A DNA stretch of 64,000 nt from Oscillospiraceae bacterium (lineage in GTDB: Bacteria > Bacillota > Clostridia > Oscillospirales > Ruminococcaceae). The stretch spans positions 1 to 64,000 of the forward strand of contig JAFTZY010000070.1 in the NCBI GenBank assembly GCA_017460955.1, read 5' to 3'. Below the pieces are notes generated by a model. The model searched no databases and was not told the origin of the DNA. It saw only the letters and a list, made by a program, of their open reading frames with translations. This document shows, piece by piece, positions 26,753 to 33,620 of this stretch. Position numbers and translations under genes: made by a program. Each line of letters begins with the position of its first letter. Positions within the stretch are counted from its first letter, which is position 1.

Positions 26753-26781
26753 ATTATAGCATATCCCCGCACATTTTTCCA
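26753..26781 (-). promoter_or_regulatory. Probable promoter of the PHP-Lrp-aminotransferase unit
   Basis: Minus strand TATAAT (26753-26758) with an upstream TGC gives an extended -10; TGGAAA (26776-26781) is a weak -35 at 17 bases. No other strong promoter was seen down to mraY, so six genes may share it. Confidence 0.55.
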
Positions 26782-26875
26782 TAGCTTTACGAAAAAAACT
26801 TTTTTCCTGCACGGATTTAAGGCTATTTGCATAAAATGGGAATGGAACAAAGCCACGAATTTGGAGGTTTTCGGA

Positions 26876-27229
26876 ATGGAAGCACTGCTTTACATCGGCG
26901 TGCCGATGCTGATCATCATCGGCGGCGTCATCCTGTTTGCACTGTGTGCCGTGCCGCCCGGAGAGACCGCGGCGCATATCCTGCCGTATGCCGTCCTGAC
27001 CGTCCGGGAGGCGGCGCCGTCCGACAAGGCGTACCTGGAGCAATACGCTGCACAGCTTGCCTGGATGGATGCCTCCGTGCTGCATACGGTACTGCTGGTC
27101 TACCCGGACGAGCGGGAGGACGTGCGGGCGCTGTGCGAGGAGCTGCGCCGGCAGTACGATTTCTTCACGGTCTGTTCGCTCGGGCAGGCCCATGCCCTGC
27201 TCGACCGGCTGATGGGCGGCGGGAGGTAG
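26876..27229 (+). CDS. Small single-pass membrane protein, unknown function
   Basis: A 117-residue protein with one N-terminal hydrophobic helix (about residues 4-25) and a soluble cytoplasmic-looking remainder with VLLVYPDEREDVRALCEEL. I do not recognise a family. The ATG at 26876 follows GGAGGTTTTCGGA; the TTG at 26861 would overlap the ribosome site. It stands alone between a divergent PHP gene and the recD2 promoter. Codon use looks like that of the neighbours, which supports it being real. Confidence 0.72.
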   Translation: MEALLYIGVPMLIIIGGVILFALCAVPPGETAAHILPYAVLTVREAAPSDKAYLEQYAAQLAWMDASVLHTVLLVYPDEREDVRALCEELRRQYDFFTVCSLGQAHALLDRLMGGGR

Positions 27230-27267
27230 GCGCAAAATTGGTTTTCCCTGGAATTTCCCGAAACCTG

Positions 27268-27296
27268 TTGCAATTTGTCATAAAATATAGTATAAT
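27268..27296 (+). promoter_or_regulatory. Promoter of recD2-comF
   Basis: TTGCAA (27268-27273) and TATAAT (27291-27296) with a 17-base spacer, followed by a leader of about 115 bases with two hairpins. Confidence 0.82.
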
Positions 27297-27349
27297 ATTT
27301 ATGCCCTTGCAGATCCGTGCCATGAACGGCACTCCCTGCAGATCGGGCA

Positions 27350-27382
27350 ATGCTGCCATAATGCTTCGCATTACGGCAGCAT
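27350..27382 (+). repeat. Long hairpin in the recD2 leader
   Basis: ATGCTGCCATAATGC and GCATTACGGCAGCAT form 15 paired positions with one A-C mismatch and a three-base TTC loop closed by C-G. There is no T run, so it is not an evident terminator. A smaller stem GTGCC/GGCAC lies upstream at 27317-27332. It may stabilise the transcript or control it. Confidence 0.75.
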
Positions 27383-27416
27383 GAAGACTACATGCACGGG
27401 AAAGGAGGCGCAGGGA

Positions 27417-29666
27417 ATGGCAGAAACGGAGCAGCTCGAGGGCACGGTGGAAAACATCCTCTTCCGCAACGAGGAGAACGGCTACATCGTGCTCGATCTG
27501 AACGCTGCCGGGGAGCCGGTCACGGTCGTCGGGGAGCTCGGCGACATTGACGAGGGGGAGATCCTGCACGTCCGGGGGCAGTTCGTGAGCCACCCCCGGT
27601 TCGGGATGCAGTTCCAGGCGGAATCGTGTGAGCGCAAGCTCCCGGACACCGTGGACAGCATCCGGCGCTACCTTGCCTCCGGGGTCATCAAGGGCATCGG
27701 CAAGGCCATGGCGGGACGCATCGTGGATGCCTTCGGCGCGAGAACGCTGGAGATCATGGAGAACGAGCCGGAGCGTCTCATGGAGATCCGGGGCATGTCC
27801 CGGCGCAAATGCGAGGAGGTCGCCTCCGAGGCCAGACAGATCTTCCGGCTGCGGCAGGTCGTGTCCTATTTCGACGAGTACGGCATCAAATCCCGCTACG
27901 CCATGCGTGCCTTCCGGGTCTGGGGCGAGCGCTGCCGGGATCTCATCGAGCAGAATCCCTACCTCCTGTGTGAGGAGGCGGTCGGGCTGCCCTTCCGGCA
28001 GGTCGAGAGCTATGCACATGACCTGCACATCCCCCGTGAATCCCCGTACCGGGTCGGTGCCGGGATCCGCTTCATCCTCCTGCACAACACCACGCAGGGC
28101 CATACCTGCCTGCCGCTCGACCGGCTGTGCGTGACGGCCAAATCCTACCTCGAGATCAGTGAGAGTGCCTTCTACGAGGGCTACAACGCCGGACTTCAGG
28201 AGGGCGGGCTCATCGAATACATCAAGAACGGCCGGGAATTCGTCTACCTCCGGGAATACTACGAGGCCGAGGTGTGCATCACCGACCGCATCGGCGTGAT
28301 GCGGGATTTCGGCACCCGCAGTGAGGAGGACTACACGGCCATGATCGAAGCTGCCGAGGCAGAGCGGGGCATCCGGTATGCGGACCTCCAGCGTGAGGCC
28401 ATCCGTGCCGCCCTCTCCCGGGGACTGCTCATCCTGACCGGCGGCCCCGGCACCGGCAAGACCACCACTCTCAACGCCATCATCTCCTGCTTTGAGAAGC
28501 AGGGCAGCCGCGTCATGATCGCGGCACCCACGGGCCGTGCCGCCAAGCGCATCTCGGACCTGACGGGCTACGAGGCCAAGACCATCCACCGTCTGCTCGA
28601 GGTGCAGTTCGACCCGTCCGGGCAGCAGAAATTCATCCACAACGAGGAGAACCCTCTGGCATGCGATGTCCTTGTCATCGACGAGATGTCCATGGTGGAC
28701 GTGCTCCTCTTCTCCCATCTCCTGCGGGCACTGCGCCTGGGCTGCAAGATGATCCTGGTCGGCGACAGCGACCAGCTCCCCTCCGTGGGGGCGGGCAATC
28801 TCCTGCGCCACCTCATCGACAGCGGCTGCATGCCCGTGATCGCCTTAAAGGAGATCTTCCGGCAGGCGCAGCAAAGCTGCATCGTCACCAATGCGCACCG
28901 GATCGTCCACGGCGAAATGCCCGACCTTGCGCGGAAGGACAACGATTTCTTCTTTTTCTACCGCCCGGAATTCGACCAGGTCTCCGAGCTCCTGCTCGAT
29001 CTGGTCTGCCGGCGCCTTCCCAAGGCCTACGACTACTCCCCCACGCGGGACATCCAGGTCATCTGCCCGTCCCGGCGGGGCGTGCTCGGCGTGGTCGAGC
29101 TCAACAAGGCGCTCCAGGCGCAGCTCAATCCCCCCGCCGCCGACAAGGCGCAGGTCAAGGCTGCACTCTATGCCTTCCGGGAGGGGGACAAGGTCATGCA
29201 GACCAAGAACAATTACGACATCACCTGGACCCGGAAGGACGAGAGCGGCATGGGCATTTTCAACGGGGACATCGGGCATATCCTGTCCATCAACCGCCGG
29301 CGGGGCGAAGCCGTGATCGACTTTGACGGGCGCATCACGGTCTATCCGACCATGCTCATGGACCAGCTCGAGCTTGCCTATGCCATCACCGTCCACAAGA
29401 GCCAGGGCAGTGAGTTCGAGGCAGTCATCATCCCCCTGCTCGGCAAATTCGAGAAGCTCAGCTACCGCAATCTGCTCTACACGGCCGTGACCCGTGCCAA
29501 GCGCCTGCTCATCCTCATCGGCTCCCCGCTCAAGGTCGAGCAGATGGTCAAGAACAACCGGCGCACCAACCGGTATTCCTGTCTGCGGCACATGCTCGAG
29601 GAGAGCATGCGGCCCATGGACTCTGCACAGGAGGACAGCGATGGCATGGACGCGCTCCCTACTTAA
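27417..29666 (+). CDS. recD2: RecD2-type SF1 DNA helicase
   Basis: A 749-residue 5'-3' helicase of the RecD2 (RecD-like without RecBC) group. An N-terminal OB-like region is followed by helix-hairpin-helix repeats (IKGIGKAMAGRIV, LMEIRGMSRRKCEEVA). The helicase core has Walker A GGPGTGKTTTLNAI near residue 345, Walker B VLVIDEMSM, and C-terminal TVHKSQGSEFEAVI and AVTRAKRLL. It probably helps repair and replication restart. The start at 27417 follows AAAGGAGGCGCAGGGA; an earlier in-frame ATG at 27381 lies in the hairpin. Confidence 0.93.
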   Translation: MAETEQLEGTVENILFRNEENGYIVLDLNAAGEPVTVVGELGDIDEGEILHVRGQFVSHPRFGMQFQAESCERKLPDTVDSIRRYLASGVIKGIGKAMAGRIVDAFGARTLEIMENEPERLMEIRGMSRRKCEEVASEARQIFRLRQVVSYFDEYGIKSRYAMRAFRVWGERCRDLIEQNPYLLCEEAVGLPFRQVESYAHDLHIPRESPYRVGAGIRFILLHNTTQGHTCLPLDRLCVTAKSYLEISESAFYEGYNAGLQEGGLIEYIKNGREFVYLREYYEAEVCITDRIGVMRDFGTRSEEDYTAMIEAAEAERGIRYADLQREAIRAALSRGLLILTGGPGTGKTTTLNAIISCFEKQGSRVMIAAPTGRAAKRISDLTGYEAKTIHRLLEVQFDPSGQQKFIHNEENPLACDVLVIDEMSMVDVLLFSHLLRALRLGCKMILVGDSDQLPSVGAGNLLRHLIDSGCMPVIALKEIFRQAQQSCIVTNAHRIVHGEMPDLARKDNDFFFFYRPEFDQVSELLLDLVCRRLPKAYDYSPTRDIQVICPSRRGVLGVVELNKALQAQLNPPAADKAQVKAALYAFREGDKVMQTKNNYDITWTRKDESGMGIFNGDIGHILSINRRRGEAVIDFDGRITVYPTMLMDQLELAYAITVHKSQGSEFEAVIIPLLGKFEKLSYRNLLYTAVTRAKRLLILIGSPLKVEQMVKNNRRTNRYSCLRHMLEESMRPMDSAQEDSDGMDALPT

Positions 29667-30315
29667 TTTCTTCTATCCCAACCGCTGCCCCGGCTGCGGC
29701 TGCTTCCTGCCGGCACAGGCGCTTTTGTGCGCGGACTGTGAGGCAGGCATCCTGCTGCACGACTACTGCTCGTGCTGCGGCAAGCCCGTATGCCAGTGCG
29801 GCAGGGGCACGCTTGCCTATGACCGGGCCGTGGTCTGCAGCGCCTATGCGGGCGCGGCTGCCCGGGCGATCCTGTGTCTGAAGGATGCGGGCAACACGAA
29901 TTTCGCACCCTTTGCCGCTGCCGTCCTCGCACGCAGGCTCCGGGAGGGAGCGTACCCCGCACCGGAGCTGGTCGTTCCGGTGCCGATGCACCCGGACAAG
30001 CAGCGCCGGCGCGGCTACAACCAGGCCGCCCTCATCGGCAAAGCACTCGCCGCACACCTTGGCATCCCGATGCGGGAGGACGTGCTGTACAAGGCCGACA
30101 CGGGCCGTGAGCAGCACCGCCTGAGCGCCCGGGAGCGTCAGCTCGGGGACGGCGGCTTTTCGGCAGGCAGTGTGCGTCTGGACGGACAGTGCGTCCTGCT
30201 GTGTGACGATGTCCTGACCACGGGAAGCACCATGCACCGCTGTGCCGCGCTGCTCAAGGAATGCGGCGCATCCGCTGTGATCGCTGCTGCTGCCTGCACC
30301 ACCCCACGAAAATAA
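29641..30315 (+). CDS. comF: ComF family phosphoribosyltransferase-like protein
   Basis: A 224-residue ComF homologue. An N-terminal zinc-finger region (CPGCGCFL, CADCEAG, CSCCGKPVCQCG) precedes a PRT-fold domain with LLCDDVLTTGSTMHRC near residue 190. ComF acts in the cytoplasm in natural transformation, near the DNA-uptake channel. Its ATG lies 26 bases inside the end of recD2, with AGGAGG before it. The recD2-comF overlap fits a DNA uptake and repair theme. Confidence 0.92.
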   Translation: MAWTRSLLNFFYPNRCPGCGCFLPAQALLCADCEAGILLHDYCSCCGKPVCQCGRGTLAYDRAVVCSAYAGAAARAILCLKDAGNTNFAPFAAAVLARRLREGAYPAPELVVPVPMHPDKQRRRGYNQAALIGKALAAHLGIPMREDVLYKADTGREQHRLSARERQLGDGGFSAGSVRLDGQCVLLCDDVLTTGSTMHRCAALLKECGASAVIAAAACTTPRK

Positions 30316-30477
30316 TACCGATCCTCAAAACTCCGATAGACAACTTGACGGCTAAAATGCCGCCATGCTGCGTCCAACATCCTCGCCGGGCGACAAGCCC
30401 GCCTTGCGGTGTTCTCCTTGCCTGACAGCATTTCATCCTGTCACTTTGTCTATTTCCGTTTCGAGAATCGGTATAAC
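30313..30477. repeat. Fold-back (palindromic) element before mreB
   Basis: The two ends are imperfect inverted repeats of roughly 45 bases. ATACCGAT-x-CTC-x-AAAC...ATAGACAA...TGAC...AAATGC reads inward from the left, starting near 30314, and again from the right, starting near 30474. A central stem (CGGGC, loop GACAA, GCCCG) completes a fold of about 160 bases. It has no coding frame. It looks like a MITE or other dispersed palindromic element, or a structured RNA. The end is within 15 bases of the mreB start. I saw no second copy in this window. Confidence 0.65.
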
Positions 30478-30491
30478 AAGGAGGAATCCGC

Positions 30492-31511
30492 ATGAATACA
30501 CCGGATATCGGCATTGATCTGGGCACTGCCAATATCGTGATGACCTACGGCAAGAAGGGCGTTGTCCTCTCCGAGCCGTCCGTCATCGCCTACAACACCT
30601 GCACCCAGCGCATCCTCGCCGTTGGCAAGGAGGCGTACCAGATGATCGGCAAGACCCCTGCCTACATCGATGTGGTCCATCCCCTCTCGGAGGGCGTGAT
30701 CTCGGACGACCTGCTCACACAGTGCATGATCCGGGAATTTCTGATGAAGGTCTGCGGCGGTCAGCTCATCAAGCCGAGGATCATCATCTGCGTTCCCGCC
30801 TTCATCACGGAGCTGGAAAAGCGGGCCGTGGGCGATGCCGTCATGAGTGCCGGCTGCCGCAAGGCCTACCTCATCGACGAGCCCATCGCCGCCATGCTCG
30901 GTGCCGGCATCAACATCGGCAAGGCACGCGGCCACATGGTCGTGGACATCGGCGGCGGCACCACGGATGTGGCCATCGTCTCCATGAACGGCATCGTCAC
31001 CTCCCACTCGGTCAAGAGTGCGGGCAACCAGATCGACCGCGCGATCATGAAGTACATGCAGGACCGCTACAAGCTGCTCATCGGCGAACAGACCGCCGAG
31101 CAGATCAAGATCGGCCTGACCAACCTCTACGACCCCCGGGATGATGTGACCATGACCGTCAAGGGCCGCAGCATCATGCGCGGACTGCCCGACCAGGTCG
31201 AGATCAACGAGATGGAGCTGTTCGATGCGATGGAGGACGAGATCTTCGCCATCATGGAGGCCATCAAGAAGGTGCTCGAGGAGACGCCTCCGGAGCTCGT
31301 GGGCGACATCCACGACAACGGCATCCTCCTCACAGGCGGCGGCTCGCTGCTTGGCGGCCTCAGAGAGCTCATCCGGCGCACGCTCAATGTCAACTGCATC
31401 CTTGCCAAGGACGCCGTCCACTGTGTTGCCAAGGGCACGGGCCTTGCCTTCCAGAAGATCAACCACCTCCTCGACGGCTTCGAGGGCGTGACCGTCTACA
31501 AATACCGGTGA
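30492..31511 (+). CDS. mreB: MreB/Mbl-type actin-like cell-shape protein
   Basis: A 339-residue bacterial actin. Phosphate-binding IGIDLGTANIVM at the start, VVDIGGGTTDVAIVS near residue 155 and LTGGGSLLGGLRELI near 280 define the ATP site. Such proteins organise side-wall peptidoglycan synthesis at the membrane. mreC and mreD are not adjacent, so this may be an Mbl or MreBH paralogue. AAGGAGGAATCCGC precedes the ATG. Its stop overlaps the start of the comEA-like gene. Confidence 0.92.
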   Translation: MNTPDIGIDLGTANIVMTYGKKGVVLSEPSVIAYNTCTQRILAVGKEAYQMIGKTPAYIDVVHPLSEGVISDDLLTQCMIREFLMKVCGGQLIKPRIIICVPAFITELEKRAVGDAVMSAGCRKAYLIDEPIAAMLGAGINIGKARGHMVVDIGGGTTDVAIVSMNGIVTSHSVKSAGNQIDRAIMKYMQDRYKLLIGEQTAEQIKIGLTNLYDPRDDVTMTVKGRSIMRGLPDQVEINEMELFDAMEDEIFAIMEAIKKVLEETPPELVGDIHDNGILLTGGGSLLGGLRELIRRTLNVNCILAKDAVHCVAKGTGLAFQKINHLLDGFEGVTVYKYR

Positions 31512-32428
31512 GCCGGCATCTCCCGAAGGTACTGGCCTTTGCCGCGTTCGCGGTCCTTGCCGCAGGGATCGGCCTGTGGGACCACCTGTCCTATGAGCAC
31601 TCCTTCGTCGAGCTCGACCGCACCGTCCCCACCGAGGCTGCCACCGCCCCCGATGTATCCGACCCCGATGTATCCGAGCCCGCTGTGCGCGATACATCGC
31701 AGGCGCCCGTACATACCCCGACACAGCCTCTGACGGACGCACCGGAGCGTACACTGCCGGAAACGGCTCCCGATACAGTGCCGCCGGAAACGGCTGGGAT
31801 CACCTTCCCGCTCGAGCTCAATGCCGCCTCCTTCGGGGAACTGTGCGCCATCCCGGGCGTGGGGGAGGTCACGGCACAGCATATCCTGGACTACCGTGAC
31901 CGTGCGGGCGGCTTTTCCGCATTGGAGGAGCTGCTCGAGGTCCCCGGCATCGGGGAGGCGCGGTATGCGGCCATGCTCCCCTATCTGTGGCTGGATGTGC
32001 CGGAAGCTCCCTTGCCCGCCGATGACCCCACCGAGGCGGAGGAGACCGCGGCCCCGGAGACGCTCCCGGCACCGTCCCCCGAAACACTCCCACAGACGGA
32101 CGAAGCGACGCTGCCGCCCGCGCCGGAGACCGCGCCCCCGATGGAGGCAGAGACCGTGCCGGTGACCGATGTCCCGGAGATCCCGACCGTGGATCTGAAC
32201 AGCGCGGATGCATCGCAGCTGTGTGCGCTGCCGGGGTGTGACGAGGTGCTCGCCGAGCGGATCGTCACGCTGCGCGGGGAGATCGGGCGGTTCTCGAACA
32301 TCCTCGAGGTGTGCTATGCCGAAGGCGTCACGCCGTCGCTCTATCTGCAATGGGAGCCCTACCTCGTGCTCGACGAGGAGGGCAACACCGTCCTTCCCCG
32401 CTATCCGGAAACTGTCAGCCCCGCATGA
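31508..32428 (+). CDS. ComEA-like membrane protein with two HhH domains
   Basis: A 306-residue protein with an N-terminal membrane anchor (about residues 8-24) and a Pro/Thr/Glu-rich linker. It has two helix-hairpin-helix units: LNAASFGELCAIPGVGEVTAQHI (about 100-150) and LNSADASQLCALPGCDEVLAERI (about 228-280), joined by a second acidic, Pro-rich linker. ComEA proteins bind double-stranded DNA outside the membrane and feed it to ComEC. Two HhH copies and long linkers are unusual; the second hairpin has GCDE for GVGE. The start is GTG, overlapping the mreB stop as GTGA. Confidence 0.8.
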   Translation: MSRHLPKVLAFAAFAVLAAGIGLWDHLSYEHSFVELDRTVPTEAATAPDVSDPDVSEPAVRDTSQAPVHTPTQPLTDAPERTLPETAPDTVPPETAGITFPLELNAASFGELCAIPGVGEVTAQHILDYRDRAGGFSALEELLEVPGIGEARYAAMLPYLWLDVPEAPLPADDPTEAEETAAPETLPAPSPETLPQTDEATLPPAPETAPPMEAETVPVTDVPEIPTVDLNSADASQLCALPGCDEVLAERIVTLRGEIGRFSNILEVCYAEGVTPSLYLQWEPYLVLDEEGNTVLPRYPETVSPA

Positions 32429-32444
32429 CCGGGGCTGATTTTTT
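32415..32444 (+). terminator. Terminator overlapping the comEA-like stop codon
   Basis: A 9-bp stem TCAGCCCCG/CGGGGCTGA (32415-32423 and 32430-32438) is followed by six T. The TGA stop at 32426-32428 lies in the loop. Confidence 0.92.
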
Positions 32445-32468
32445 GCACCCGATCCTGCACAGAGGGGC

Positions 32469-32497
32469 TTGACAAATCTGCAAAGCTGTGGTATGAT
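32469..32497 (+). promoter_or_regulatory. Promoter of the LysR gene
   Basis: TTGACA (32469-32474) and TATGAT (32492-32497) with a 17-base spacer, about 45 bases before the LysR start. Confidence 0.82.
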
Positions 32498-32507
32498 ATA
32501 CATAATG

Positions 32508-32524
32508 CCTATCAGAATAATAGG
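32508..32524 (+). promoter_or_regulatory. Putative operator: CCTAT-N7-ATAGG
   Basis: A 5-bp inverted repeat, CCTAT (32508-32512) and ATAGG (32520-32524), lies between the -10 box and the LysR start. Placement over the probable transcript start suits self-repression by the LysR protein. This is inferred from position and symmetry only. Confidence 0.5.
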
Positions 32525-32541
32525 ACATGGAGGGAAAAGCT

Positions 32542-33453
32542 ATGACATTACAGCAGCTGCATTACGCCATTGTGATCTCGGAGAGCGGGTCGATGAACAA
32601 GGCGGCGGAGATTCTCTATATTGCGCAGCCCTCACTGACCAGCGCCATCAAGGAGCTCGAGCGGGAGATCGGCATCACGATCTTCAACCGCAGCGGCAAG
32701 GGCGTGACACTGACAGCGGACGGCACGGAATTCATCACCTACGCCCGACAGGTCTACCAGCAGTATGAAGCGCTGCTGGAGAAATACACGGCCGGCGGGA
32801 TCAAGAAAAAGTTCGGCGTTTCGGCGCAGCACTATTCCTTCGCGGTGCAGGCGTTCGTGGAGATGGTCAACCAGTTCGGCACCTACGACTACGAATTTGC
32901 CATGCGCGAGACCAAAACGGCGGAGGTCATTTCCGACGTGAGCACAATGAAAAGTGAGATCGGCATCCTCTACCTGAGCGATTTCAACCGGCAGATGATG
33001 AACCGGCTGTTCCACGCAGGGCAGCTGACCTTCCACCACCTCATCGACTGCCCGGTCTCGGTCTACCTGTGGAAGGAGCATCCGCTGGCCGGACGCGGCG
33101 CGATCACCTTCGAGGAGCTTGCCCCCTACCCCTGTCTGACCTTCGAGCAGGGGGACCGCAGCTCGTTCTATTTTGCCGAGGAGATCTTCAGCACGGCGGA
33201 CTACGCCCGTGTCATCAAGGCCTGTGACCGCTCGACGATGCTCAACCTCATGAAGGGCCTGGGCGGGTACACCTTCTGCTCCGGACTGATCTGCGACCAG
33301 CTCAACGGCTCGGATTATGCCGCTGTGCCCATTGCAGAGGACAACAGCATCATGGAGATCGGCTATATTACGCGAAAAAACGTGGTGCTCAGCGCTATGG
33401 GCACCTGCTACCTCGAAAAGCTAAGAGAATATCTCGAGCAGAATACCGAATGA
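32542..33453 (+). CDS. LysR-family transcriptional regulator
   Basis: A 303-residue regulator. The N-terminal winged helix (HYAIVISESGSMNKAAEILY, then IAQPSLTSAIKELE) precedes a periplasmic-binding-fold effector domain (about 90-300). The effector is unknown. ATG at 32542 follows GGAGGGAAAAGCT. It has its own promoter with a possible operator, and a terminator. It is convergent with the GH48 gene and probably not co-regulated by proximity; its target is unknown. Confidence 0.93.
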   Translation: MTLQQLHYAIVISESGSMNKAAEILYIAQPSLTSAIKELEREIGITIFNRSGKGVTLTADGTEFITYARQVYQQYEALLEKYTAGGIKKKFGVSAQHYSFAVQAFVEMVNQFGTYDYEFAMRETKTAEVISDVSTMKSEIGILYLSDFNRQMMNRLFHAGQLTFHHLIDCPVSVYLWKEHPLAGRGAITFEELAPYPCLTFEQGDRSSFYFAEEIFSTADYARVIKACDRSTMLNLMKGLGGYTFCSGLICDQLNGSDYAAVPIAEDNSIMEIGYITRKNVVLSAMGTCYLEKLREYLEQNTE

Positions 33454-33482
33454 AAAGAGCTCCCTTGCGGGAGCTCTTTTTT
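33454..33482 (+). terminator. Terminator of the LysR gene
   Basis: An 11-bp stem AAAGAGCTCCC/GGGAGCTCTTT, loop TTGC, followed by further T. The flanking A run makes it usable on the minus strand as well. Confidence 0.92.
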
Positions 33483-33519
33483 GCTATTAAAGAAACCATC
33501 GGAGAGTAGGCCGACCTTT

Positions 33520-33570
33520 GCCCGCCGCATGGCGGGCATTGGGAGGCATCTGCCAGCGGGGGCTCCCCGC
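33520..33570. repeat. Two GC-rich hairpins between converging terminators
   Basis: GCCCGCC/GGCGGGC with loop GCAT (33520-33537) and a GCGGGG/CCCCGC stem near 33556-33570 lie between the LysR and GH48 terminators. No coding frame is visible. Purpose unknown; a small RNA or decayed repeat is possible. Confidence 0.45.
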
Positions 33571-33572
33571 AA

Positions 33573-33604
33573 AAAAGCATGGCAGCGTTTGCTGCCATGC
33601 TTTT
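33573..33604. terminator. Bidirectional terminator of the GH48 gene
   Basis: A 14-bp stem AAAAGCATGGCAGC/GCTGCCATGCTTTT with loop GTTT. It lies 16 bases past the GH48 stop on the minus strand, where a run of six T follows the stem. Confidence 0.92.
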
Positions 33605-33620
33605 GGTTTGTGATGTGAAA

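Noticed and set aside
27350..27382. Intrinsic terminator before recD2
   Set aside because: There is no T run after the stem, and the ribosome site follows closely.
32542..33453. LysR protein as direct regulator of GH48
   Set aside because: The two genes converge and do not share a promoter region; no copy of the CCTAT-N7-ATAGG site was seen before GH48.
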